Origin: Strigamia acuminata
Taxonomy: Eukaryota; Arthropoda; Chilopoda; Geophilomorpha; Linotaeniidae
DNA: 64,000 nucleotides
Assembly: GCA_949358305.1 (NCBI GenBank)
Contig: OX442316.1
Location: 14,632,001-14,696,000, forward strand
Reading direction: 5' to 3'
The notes below the pieces were generated by a model that saw nothing but the letters and a program-made list of their open reading frames with translations, did not search any database and was not told where the DNA came from. Within the stretch, counting starts at the first letter, position 1, and each line of letters begins with the position of its first letter. Both the position numbers and the translations under genes were made by a program. Shown in pieces: positions 24,397-36,000 of this stretch.

Positions 24397-25007
24397 CCGT
24401 AGGAACGAGACGAGTAGGGAAATTTATGAATTAAGAGATGGAGGATGTGACGGCTGGTAAGAAAAATTGAAATTCATATGGGAGAAAAGATTTTGAGATG
24501 TCGGTTCAAGTCCCCCTTGTGTGAGTGAGTAAGCCCTAGCAGGGAAATGCCTGTCCTTGAGGATCAACCTCCGGTTTTCTCTCTGTGTCTCTCTCGCCAT
24601 TTCTATCTACCTACCTCCCTCCCGCCCCTCGTGTCGACTGTTCTGGTTCGTGATAAAGGGATGTCGAGGGGCAGAGAGGCGTCTACAAATATGAGAGCCG
24701 GTTTTTATTTTTATTTATTTATTTCTTTCTTCGCTTCTGAAATTTGGGGATGTCAAAAGAGCAAGTGATGTTGGGAGGGGAAGGGGTAGGGATTGCTGAA
24801 TTGAACGGAGGGGGGGGAAATGGAATTATTTTTTTTTTATGATTTGCAGGCGGTTGTTGGGAATTGATTTGCACGAAGTCGAGTCATCTGCGAGCGTCAC
24901 TTTAAATTTGCTAATTTTTTTGGTTGTTAATTGGGTGGGATTTTGTCATTTTTGCCGTTTTTTAATTGCAGTATTTAAGAGTTTTTAATTATTATTGTGT
25001 AATACGC

Positions 25008-25850
25008 AGGGGCGGATTTATAGGTTCTGGCTTGAAAAGGGCCCCTTGCGGCTGTGGGGGCCCCAGAATTCCAAAAAAAAATTTTTTTTTCAAGAAAAAG
25101 TTTTAAAAAATATATTATTTGGCCATTGTTTTTTATTTAGGGCCCCAAAACAAATATTTTTGATATTTTTTTTTCTTCAATTAGGGCCCCAAAAAAAGGT
25201 GCAAGAAGAGCCCCAGGGTCCCCCAAACTCAAAAACAAATTTATTTTTTAATTAGGGCCCCAAAAAAGGCTCTAAAGCCCCAAAACTCCAAAACAAAATT
25301 TTTTTATCTGAAGAAAAAGTTGTAAAAGGATAATTTTCAGACATTTTTTTCAATTAGGGCCCCAAAAAAATTTTTTGGACATTTTTTTTCTTCAATTAGG
25401 GCCCCAAAAAAGGGTGCAAGAAAAGCCCCAGGGTCCCCCAAACTCAAAAGCAAATTTAATTTTTGATGAAAAAGTTTTAAAAGTATAATTTTTCAACATT
25501 TTGTTGTCAATTAGGGCCCCTAAACTCCAAAACAAAATTTTTTATCTGAAGAAAAAGCTTCAAAATGACGATTTTCAGACATTTTTTTCAATTAGGGCCC
25601 CAAAAAAATTTTTTGGACATTTTTTTTCTTCAATTAGGGCCCCAAAAAAGGGTGCAAGAAAAGCCCCAGGGTCCCCCAAACTCAAAAGCAAATTTAATTT
25701 TTGATGAAAAAGTTTTAAAAGTATAATTTTTCAACATTTTGTTGTCAATTAGGGCCCCTAAACTCCAAAACAAAATTTTTTATCTGAAGAAAAAGCTTCA
25801 AAATGACGATTTTCCGACATTTTTTTCAATTAGGGCTCCAAAAAATAGCC
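25008..25850. repeat. Tandem array of GGGGCCCCAAAA-type units in a GGGGCGGAT element
   Basis: The block begins GCAGGGGCGGATTTATAGG and continues with many AATTAGGGCCCCAAAAAA words. Two long units (about 25340-25575 and 25580-25815, period near 240) are almost identical. Open frames at 24995-25255 and 25501-25704 only mirror the repeat (IRAPKK). Confidence 0.8.
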
Positions 25851-26299
25851 AGCGAGACCTCAAACCAGCTTTTTTCAAAGTGAAAACCAATTAATTTTTA
25901 TTAAAATGAAACCCTGTGCCTCTTATTACATAAGAAAAACGCCAATCAAATTCCAGTCACGGAAATTCAAATGAGGCTTCCCCACACCACACACACACAC
26001 TAACACAATTAATAATTATTTTTTTAAATTTAATATTTCTTTTCCCCTCCCTTCATTATTGCATCGAGCAAAACAGAAAAACCCATGCAAACCATGCAAA
26101 CCCCCATCATTTCCATTTGCAATTTTTATATTTGCAGCATTTCCCCTTCGCTTCATCCCTTCCGGATGCTCATAAAAATTCATTTTTTTCCTCCTCTTTT
26201 TCGTCTTCCTTTGACGTTGAATAGACGCCAATTTGATCCCTGGCGCTGAAACGAAATGTCTGTTGTCGACTGATTCGTAATAAGGAGGGTCTCCCGTTT

Positions 26300-26720
26300 T
26301 AATTAAGTGACTGAGGGAGGGATTGCTCGGCTGGCGCGCGTGTAGCCATCCGTGAACGCGCGAGGGGAGAGAAGAGAAGAGAGAGAGAGAGAGGTATTCC
26401 AGCTCGGTGGGAAGGGGGAGGGTGAAGCGAACGCCAGCACCATCGATCTGTTGGACCGGGCTTTTTTTTTCTCCGTCTCGGCCAATGAGAAGCGAGAGTT
26501 CTGTGCGCGCGCTTCCTGATTGGTGCAACGACCCGATGCGCCAGTGCGCCCGCGAGCGCGGTGCTCGCTGCCTGAGTCGTTAAAAGTCCAAAGTTGCAAG
26601 TCCCAAACGATGGGAGAGTCGATTTTCCACCGGGAGAGTGCGGGGGTTTTAGTTGGTGGTTTTGACGCTTGGCGCGTGCGAGGTAATGGAGGAAAATTGC
26701 GAGGCAAGGGGGCATTATGG
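26300..26720. promoter_or_regulatory. CpG-rich island with opposed CCAAT boxes
   Basis: GC-rich sequence contains CCAAT at 26482-26486 and the inverted ATTGG at 26519-26523, repeated GCGCGCG words, and a possible donor GCGAG|GTAATG near 26681. HPRT begins 4 kb to the right and is the nearest + strand gene. The island may be its distal promoter or that of an unrecognised transcript. Open frames on both strands here are compositional. Confidence 0.45.
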
Positions 26721-27155
26721 TAATTGATGTTTTTTTTTTTTTTTTCGCGTCTTGGTTCATGGGAAACGAGTGTTCACAGGTGAAACGGTCATTAAATGGC
26801 TTCCGCTTGGCCTTTTTCTTTGAATTTTAAGCTCTGATTATTTTGTCATTGTCAAGATAGAGATTTTTGTAAATTGGCGGCCATTTTGGATTTTTTTTTT
26901 CTTGGGTCACCTAATTGTGTGCATTCCAAATGGATGTGTCATAAATATTTTTCAATTTTGTTTTGGAATTTTGCGAGGTCAAACTGCCTTTTGGTGGTTA
27001 GAAAGAATGCTAGTTGTTTTAGACAATAAAAATGATGATGATAATAATAAAAATTAATGGTTATGTAGTTATGAGCTGTGGAAGTGTCAATGTACTTTTG
27101 ATTGTTTGGAATGGGCAGCTGCGATAGGCTTTGCTGCAAAAGTTACCACTGATTA
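26721..27155. other. AT-rich intergenic stretch
   Basis: Nothing recognised. Confidence 0.35.
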
Positions 27156-27660
27156 TCAAAATTGGTATATCGGTCAAAGTCTAATTTATTTGGCCACTTC
27201 TGTAGGTTTGTCTTAAAATTCAGTCCAGAATAACGTAAAAAAAAATATTATTTATATTTTTAATTTTTTCTTTTTTTAAATTTGTTGTTTTGTTAGGCCT
27301 AATCTCATTCGTGGTTATTTATAGACAAAGCTAGTGGTAAATTCTCGGCGATATTTCAAAATTTGTATATCGGTCAAAGTCTAATTTATTTGGGCACTCC
27401 TGTAGGTTTCGTCTTAAAATTCAGTCCAGAATAACGTAAAAAAAAATATTATTTATATTTTTAATTTTTTCTTTTTTTAAATTTGTTGTTTTGTTAGGCC
27501 TAATCTTATTCGTGGTTATTTATAGACAAAGCTAGTGGTAAATTCTCGGCGATATTTCAAAATTCGTATATCGGTCAAAGTCTAATTTATTTGGGCACTC
27601 CTGTAGGTTTCGTCTTAAAATTCAGTCCAGAATAACGTAAAAAAATATTATTTATACTAT
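27156..27660. repeat. About 200-bp tandem repeat, 2.5 copies
   Basis: The marker TATATCGGTCAAAGTCTAAT starts at 27166, 27366 and 27567, giving periods of 200 and 201 bases. Units are nearly identical and include TTTTGTTAGGCCTAATCT. A single diverged copy lies near 3170-3215 and related words near 47390 and 47970, so the unit derives from a dispersed element. Confidence 0.85.
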
Positions 27661-29120
27661 TTTTAATTGGGAACTAATTCACTAATGATGTACGCAATGC
27701 TCTAAGGTCGAAAAAACATTGAAGAAATAAGTTAGAAAGGTAAAAAATGAAGAAATAAATAAATGAAAATATTTAATATATATATAATATACATATATAC
27801 ATAGAGGTCTTTGACTAAAACCATAAATTCTTGTTTCTGTACGAATTTTTGTATCAAACTTTGAAATATGAAGTTATGGAGTTGTAGAAATTTGCCACCA
27901 GGTAGCACGCCGTGAAAAAAGTTGTATTCGGTATACATACTTTACTGTTTTCGTCTTTGTCGTTGTATGTATAGGATGTTTGTACATGTGTTGTGTATTG
28001 TATTTACTCACTTCAGTTCTTGCCTCGTGTAGTTTGTTGTTGATGTCACGTTTTGAATCATTTGTTTGTTGATAACTTGAAGGAAAAAAAAGATTAAAAG
28101 AAGGAAAAATTCACATCTTCTCCCACTCACACAAAGTGATGTTGGTCTGTTTTTGTGTATGTACGGCGTACATTCCGCGAAGGAATTGCAAAAACTGGAT
28201 AAAAACGAAACAAAAAATATTTTCCACATTTGTTAATTTTTACTGTACAAATTTTTGCATGCCTAAAACATTAATAATATCTCATTTAAACTGTTGTGTT
28301 TATAAACTGAAATATGTCTTTTTGTTTTGTTTGTATTTCTTACGATAAGTTCCTTAAATTATTTACTATATTTTCTTTTTTTTAATTGAACAATTTGATA
28401 TTCAAATGAATAAGTGGGGAAAATAAATAAATAAATAAATAAATATACCGGAAATGCTCGAATAGAACGGTTTTATCACCTAACTGAGGTTTTTTTGACA
28501 ATTTAGATATTGAATTCAGTCTATTAGAGCATTTACGGTAAAGAAAAATAAAATTGATTAATGTCCGATTTATCTGAATTAAATCCACAATTTCGCAGTT
28601 GTGCAATTTTTGTTGTGAACCAGTGCAATGAATGTTTGATTCTTCAATCAAATCCGCTTAATTGTAATTTTTCCAATCAGTATTCTTAAGTTAGACCAAA
28701 GCCCACTTGAAGATTGAAATGTTCAACAAAGTTTTATTCATGTTTTCTCAATCGTGTGTTTAGATAATGCAAGTAAATGTGAAAAATGGTTACTAAGAAT
28801 GTATATAATCGAGTCTTATTGTTGGATACAGTTTAACTTAATCCATTTATGAATTAACATTAATTATTTGTATAATCTTTGTCTTTTCTCGCACCTTTTT
28901 CCTCTTTTCATCTTTTATATATATAATATATATAAAATTTACATATTCTTATTATTATTTTATGTACGGATATTTCGGACATGTAAATAATTGTAAACAG
29001 TTTTATGCTATATTAGAACAAAAATATATTATGGTACAATGAATGTATAAGATTTTCTGTAGAATAATAAAAATCTGTATTGCTAATTTGTTAGCATGTG
29101 ATTTGTAAATGAGTGAAAAA
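27661..29120. other. AT-rich stretch resembling a 3' UTR
   Basis: Long AT-rich sequence with TGTACAT/TGTAAATA-like words and an AATAAA at 29066-29071. No coding exon on either strand was recognised. It could be the 3' part of an unidentified transcript or plain intergenic DNA. Confidence 0.25.
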
Positions 29121-29307
29121 TTTCTTTTCTCTGCAACGGGAATTAAAAATCGTAGGTAACTACAGTCGGTTTGGATGGGGGAGAGTCGGATAATTTATTA
29201 CCCATTTCGTTGTGGGAATTTGGGTGGTCTCTGGCGACTTTTACTTCACTCGAGAGACATGTTTATTAAGAAGCGATCAGGTTTCAGTTTCAAATGGGAA
29301 CGTACAC

Positions 29308-29905
29308 CAGGGGCGGATCCAGAAAACCTGCAAAAATTGAATGTGTTTGGTCCAAAAAATGAAAAAAATGATTATTTTTGGTTCAAAAAATAAAAAAAAT
29401 GATTTCTTTTGGCCAAAAAATGAAAAAAATGATTATTTTTGGCCAAAAAATGAAAAAAATGATTATTTTTGGCCAAAAAATGAAAAAAATGATTTCTTTT
29501 GGCCAAAAAATGAAAAAAATGATTATTTTTGGCCAAAAAATGAAAAAAATGATTATTTTTGGCCAAAAAATGAAAAAAATGATTATTTTTGGTTCAAAAA
29601 ATGAAAAAAATGATTATTTTTGGTTCAAAAAATAAAAAAAATTATTATTTTTGGTTCAAAAAAGGAAAAAATGATTTTTTTTGGCCAAAAAATGAAAAAA
29701 ATGATTATTTTTGGTTCAAAAAATGAAAAAATGATTATTTTTGGTTCAGAAAATGAAAAAATGATTTCTTTTGGCCAAAAAATGATTGCTTTTGGCCAAA
29801 AAGATTTTATTTTTGGCTAAAAAGATGATTGTTTTTGGTCCAAAAAGGAAAGACTGATTGATGTTGGTCCAAAAAGATGAGTGTTTGGTTCAAATGATGA
29901 ATTTT
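29308..29905. repeat. 30-bp tandem array in a GGGGCGGAT element
   Basis: After CCAGGGGCGGATCCAGAAAA the sequence becomes about 18 copies of a 30-31 bp unit made of TGATTATTTTTGG and CCAAAAAATGAAAAAAA, degrading to the right. Because 30 is a multiple of three, several frames stay open and spell NDYFWPKNEK-like repeats. No start context, splice signal or family supports a gene. Confidence 0.9.
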
Positions 29906-30460
29906 TTTGTGTTAAAAATCAAATGTTTCCGTTGCTCACACGTTTTAGTCTTTTTATTTTATTGAAATCATTATTTCGGTGTTGATTTGAAACCCGTATA
30001 AAAATATCCCGTAACTAAACAAAACTTGTAAAACATTTAATGATTACACATAATTTTCAAACCAAGACAATTGAATCACAATCTGAGACCTGAGAAAATA
30101 AAAAATAAAATTCATTTCCAAGATGTCGGGACTGATATATTTCATCGATTTAAGGGGAAAAGTGTTTTGTTGGTAACTATACAAAATAAAAAAAAATAAG
30201 AAATAAAAAAATCGATATGTTGTGAGATATATAAAACCATCAGATAAAGACTTATTTTTTATGGAGTGATGTAGAAAGTCGTGGAGAAAAAAGTGAACTA
30301 GTTTGCAGCTTGATGCACAATATAGATTTTCTTCCTCCACACTTGTGTGGGTTCATAACGCTTCCTTTTCATCGTATAAAAGACGAAAAATGTCACTTTT
30401 CATGTCATAGGGGTGTGTCTAAAGTGATGTAAGCGGAAATATTTATATATTTATTTATTC
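29906..30460. other. AT-rich intergenic stretch
   Basis: No exon recognised. Confidence 0.35.
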
Positions 30461-30461
30461 T

Positions 30462-30789
30462 ATGGTGCGCGATCTTAGTTTTCTAGGTCAACTTCACCGC
30501 ACTAACGATATCATTATCGTTACGACTCAAGTGTGCAGTTGGTCTAGAGCGCCATCTATTGACGAAACATTTATCTTCAACTTTCTCGATGCCAGTGCTG
30601 CTGTTGACTCGAGTGCCGGAATGATACATTACAGCAAACGGCGCTGCGCATCATTCGGCTTAAATGTATATCTATCGAGTTTTAGCTTTATGTTTTTCAG
30701 GATTTTCACTTTAAATTTCTCGTCTTTACCTCATGAAATCACATGATTATTTTTGACAAACAACCGTAACTACCACAAGAGAAAAGAAA
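30462..30789 (+). promoter_or_regulatory. Upstream region of HPRT with CTCF-like site
   Basis: GAGCGCCATCTATTGA at 30547-30562 reads TCAATAGATGGCGCTC on the minus strand. It resembles the CTCF core, with two mismatches in the 5' part. The 94-codon open frame here (30462-30746) is not supported as a gene. The leader of HPRT probably lies in the last 50-100 bases before the ATG. Confidence 0.35.
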
Positions 30790-32088
<1,299 letters not shown>

Positions 32089-32371
32089 TTTTTTTAATTT
32101 ATCCCTTTACTCAAATTTAGGTTTTATTTCTATACACTTTGTTAGATGTAGTGTGAGCCTGTGATCATGTACAAAAAAAAAACAAAAGCTGGTGCACTGT
32201 ACAAATTAATTATTCAATTGCCAAATGTAAGAAAATAGAATATATTCTTTTATTTCTTTTATTGAACTATTGTTGATGTTAAAAGACTATATCGAATGTT
32301 TCGGATCTATGTTATGTAATTGGTCGACAGTTGTAAACAGAGTTTAGATATTTTCCGCAATTATTTTTGCA

Positions 32372-32377
32372 AATAAA
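32372..32377 (+). terminator. HPRT polyadenylation signal
   Basis: AATAAA lies 284 bases after the HPRT stop codon and just before the GC-richer leader region of the next gene. It is the first canonical signal in this 3' UTR. Confidence 0.6.
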
Positions 32378-32479
32378 TACTCGATTATTATCCAACATAT
32401 AATTCTAATGTCAAATAACGCAAACAGGTGTCGCGACTGCAACGAGCGGCCATCAATTAGCCTCGATGTCAGCGCGATG

Positions 32480-33035
32480 ATTTTTATCTCCCTCTAACGG
32501 CAACGAGAATCAGTACAGTCGTTGAGTGTTGTGGCGGGTGAACGGTGAAGTTATTCGGAGTTACATTACAACAAGTTACCGATTTTAATGTCGATCGCAT
32601 GGTTCGAGTTTCTTGTTTCAACAACAAAACGATGCGTTTGGACTTCCACTTGACGACACAACTCGAATCCAACATCAACAAACTCGTACACTCGTTTAAC
32701 CAGCAAACTATGACGGTGAGTCCTATCGTGTCCGATCTCGATGTGTTGAGCTATTTTGCTCACAAAACAAACTTCCTCACTTTTTATTCAATTGTAACTC
32801 GAGATCAAAGGATGTAACATACCCGCACCTAATTTTCTCGTGTTGTTTGCGAGTTTTAATCGGTTTTGATCGTGTTTTGCGCCCGGCGTGTTTGAAATTT
32901 AAACACGCCGCAATGCATTGCAATTTCAGGTGCAAAATTACACAAAATTCCGTTCTAATTTAAATTTTGTGTTTTACAGTAAAAGTCTAAGGGAAATTTA
33001 CGATGGATTCGAGTGAAAGGCAATCGGATGATAAG
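32480..33035 (+). promoter_or_regulatory. Promoter and leader exons of the ARHGAP21/23-like gene
   Basis: Only about 150 bases separate the HPRT polyadenylation signal from a GC-richer block that leads into an exon ending at 32715 (ATGACG|GTGAGT). A second exon runs 32980-33035 and carries the ATG at 33003. Joined, the first exon frame (MVRVSCFNN...) meets a TAA at once, so it acts as an upstream open frame in this isoform. If the second exon is skipped, that frame continues in phase 0 into the PDZ exon at 48302 and gives another N-terminus. Confidence 0.5.
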
Positions 33036-36000
33036 GTTAGTTTAAAAATATTGGGTGAAAAATAAATGTTTTTTGTTTTTTGTTTTTTTGAAAAAAAAAA
33101 TTAAAAATATTTGTTTTCTTTTGCTAAGCCTAAATTGACCCATTTTGTGTAGACAAGAGAGTAAAAAAAGAAAAAAAAATAAGTTGATATTAACCCGAAT
33201 GATAATGATACTAATTTTCTTTTTTGTTGCTTTAAATAGAGAGTTATGAAATAATGAATCGAGGTTTTCTATTTTTAATCATTCCAGTCAACACTTTTCG
33301 TATTGACAGTTATAAAAAGGAACCCACTTGGTATTAAGTGGATGTTGTTGCGTAAGTGCTTACAGGATGTTAAACACAACTACTAAATATTAGTTTTCAT
33401 TCAAAACAACTCCCCGTTTTATATACAATTATGGTTTAATCTGATAAAAATGTCAATAAAAAAAAATCAAAGTTGGGCGACCATTTTTTTTTTCGTTATC
33501 GTTTTAACTGACAACAAAAATCGGGGCTAAATAAGGTACAGCTTCGGTGTGTGGGGGCACCAGCCCCCCTTGTAAGGGAAAAAAATGGAGATAATAATTG
33601 TTTGGTCAGCCATTTTGATTTTTTTTTAATGTTTATTTGTTTGTAAAAATAAATGCGTATGAGAATTTTTGTGGATTTTTGCCTCTCTAAAAAAAAGCGC
33701 TTTTGGTGATTAACCTGGTGGTTTGTGTGAGAACTATAAGCGTCACAAGATACTTCCTCTAGTGACATTCCCCTCCCTATATTTTCCAACTCAAGTGGAA
33801 TAGTGAATGACCTCACAAGGAAATAAATATCATGTAAACATTATACTATAAAAAATGAAGGAAAAAAAATGTTTTTTTAAGGAATCGGGGAAGAAAATTA
33901 ATAATAAATGTAAAAAAAAAAATGGAGAGTAAAAAAAAGACAGGAAATAATTGTAAATATGGGAGTTGTTGCACTTAGTTGCACCGACCATGTTGTCCTT
34001 GCATTCCTTTGCATGACATTTGTTGACAGTTCATTCTGCATCCATATGCTAATAATCGCATTCCGAGAACACGAGTTACGCGTTCTAAAAACAGATGTAT
34101 TGGAGTTGGAGAGGAATTTTGTTTGGAAAAATTGATGCGTAGTGAGTGGATTGAAGCGTATTGCGAATTGAAAGGGAAAAAAAGGTTTATGATTATTTAG
34201 GGGGAGACATGGAGCAGACAAGTCGTGTTTATGCATTAAACATTAACACCATCCTTACTCATGGCTTATGCCTATAAAGAATGTGGAGTTAGGCTTAAGT
34301 TGATAAGAAAAAAATAGTAGACGTGAACCTGAATAGGGGACAAATACCTTGCTAAAAGTCGTCCCTCGTCAAATACTTGAGGTTAAGTTATCGCCATTAT
34401 TACTCAAAGTCGATATCCTACGAATTCTTAAAAATCCCAAAAAAATTCTTTTAAAAAAAATATCTTGAAAATCCTTAAAAATATCCTAAATCCTAGAATA
34501 AATCCTAAAAAAAATCCTACAAAAAAATTCGAAAATCCTAAAAAATCCTACAAAAAAATTCGAAAATCCTAAAAAATCCTACAAAAAAAATTCAAAAATC
34601 CTAAAAAATCCTACAAAAAAATTCAAAAATCCTAAAAAATCCTAAAAAATCTTACGAAAAATTTTTTAAAAATCCTACAAAATTTTTTAAAAAAGTTTTT
34701 TTTAAAAATTCTTTCAAAAATTCTTTCAAAAATCCTTTAAAACTTTTTTTTAAAATCCTTTTTTAAAAAAATTCTCAAAAATCGTCAAATTTTCAATTTT
34801 TTATTCACGTTTCTGGTATTTAATTGGAGTGTTTTTCTCGGTGTCAGTTGAGTTTTGGAAACGTAGTTAAACTGTTTACACAGGGGGGTGGTGGGGAAAA
34901 ATGGTAAGAAAAGGCATTGGAGTACGTGAGAGGAGCAAATAGCTAACTTTGACCTTGCCTCTCGACGAGGGGGATGGGGGGGGGGGGGGCACATTGATGC
35001 AAACCCCACGAAGGGAAGACGCGCGCCTCGAGTTGGCTGGCCAACCTGCATCCATTGGATCCATTGGCACTCGAGTCGAGGCTGTAGGGCAAGTCACACG
35101 CCAACTGCACTCCTCATTTCTGCCTATCAGTTTCTAACTTTTATCTCTGCAGTCTGGACACATTTTAACGTTGGCTGTCCCGGCTTCATTTTGGATTTCT
35201 TTTTTTTTGTTTTTTCTTTTTTAAAAATCCCCCTTCACCATCGCTCTGGTTGGGGTTGCGGGATTAATAATGTTTTGCTCTAATTGGAGTGGCAACAAGG
35301 TAAGTTTTTTAATTTGCTTATAATAGAATGCGAGGGCCAAAACTGGTTCCCCCGCAACTTTTCTAGTGTTTTTGATTAATTTAGACATTTATTTTAGTCG
35401 GTTTGTTCAATTTAGACATTTATTTTTGTGATTTTGGTTAATTTACATATAAAATTCAATCATTATGGTCCGTTGTAATAGATATCGTTAGAGTATTTCC
35501 GATATATTTGATTTTAATTTTATTGCGGTCTAAAATTAGTTTGGGGGTCTAAATAGGTTAAGTTGGTATTTAACTCGGGCCTAATTTGGATTTAATGGGT
35601 TTTTTGGTTGGGGGATTTGGTTTTTATATTTATAAATTTTGACCTTTCTAAATTGGGAATTTAAGGAAAGAATCGAGAAAAAGAAAGGAAAATGCAAGTT
35701 GTATGCAAATTGCATCGTTTCCTGTATGCATAATAAAGGTTTTTTGATTTCTTTACATTCCTTGATTATTTGTTATTGTTTTATGTCTTCCTTTTTAAGG
35801 AATAAAGCTCTATTGTATCATTGGAGTGTGAATGTATTAATGTGGGTTAGACGGTGTTGGAGGAGGTTTGTGGTTTTGACAGTTTGCGCGTTGTAAATAC
35901 TAAATAAGCTTTAAGCTTAGTATGTAAATGAGGGAGACGCTGGAGCGGGGAAGTTTTGTTTTAATCGTAGTTTGGAGTGATGATTCGTTTCCCACACGGC

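Noticed and set aside
24430-24520. B-box-like GGTTCAAGTCCC near 24503 as a second tRNA-like gene
   Set aside because: No convincing A box, anticodon stem or acceptor pairing at the right spacing.
25501-25704. Open frame with repeated IRAPKK peptide
   Set aside because: It translates the GGGGCCCC-type tandem repeat and has no start or splice context of a gene.
30462-30746. 94-codon open frame just before HPRT
   Set aside because: No domain, not in phase with HPRT, and the HPRT start is well defined at 30790.
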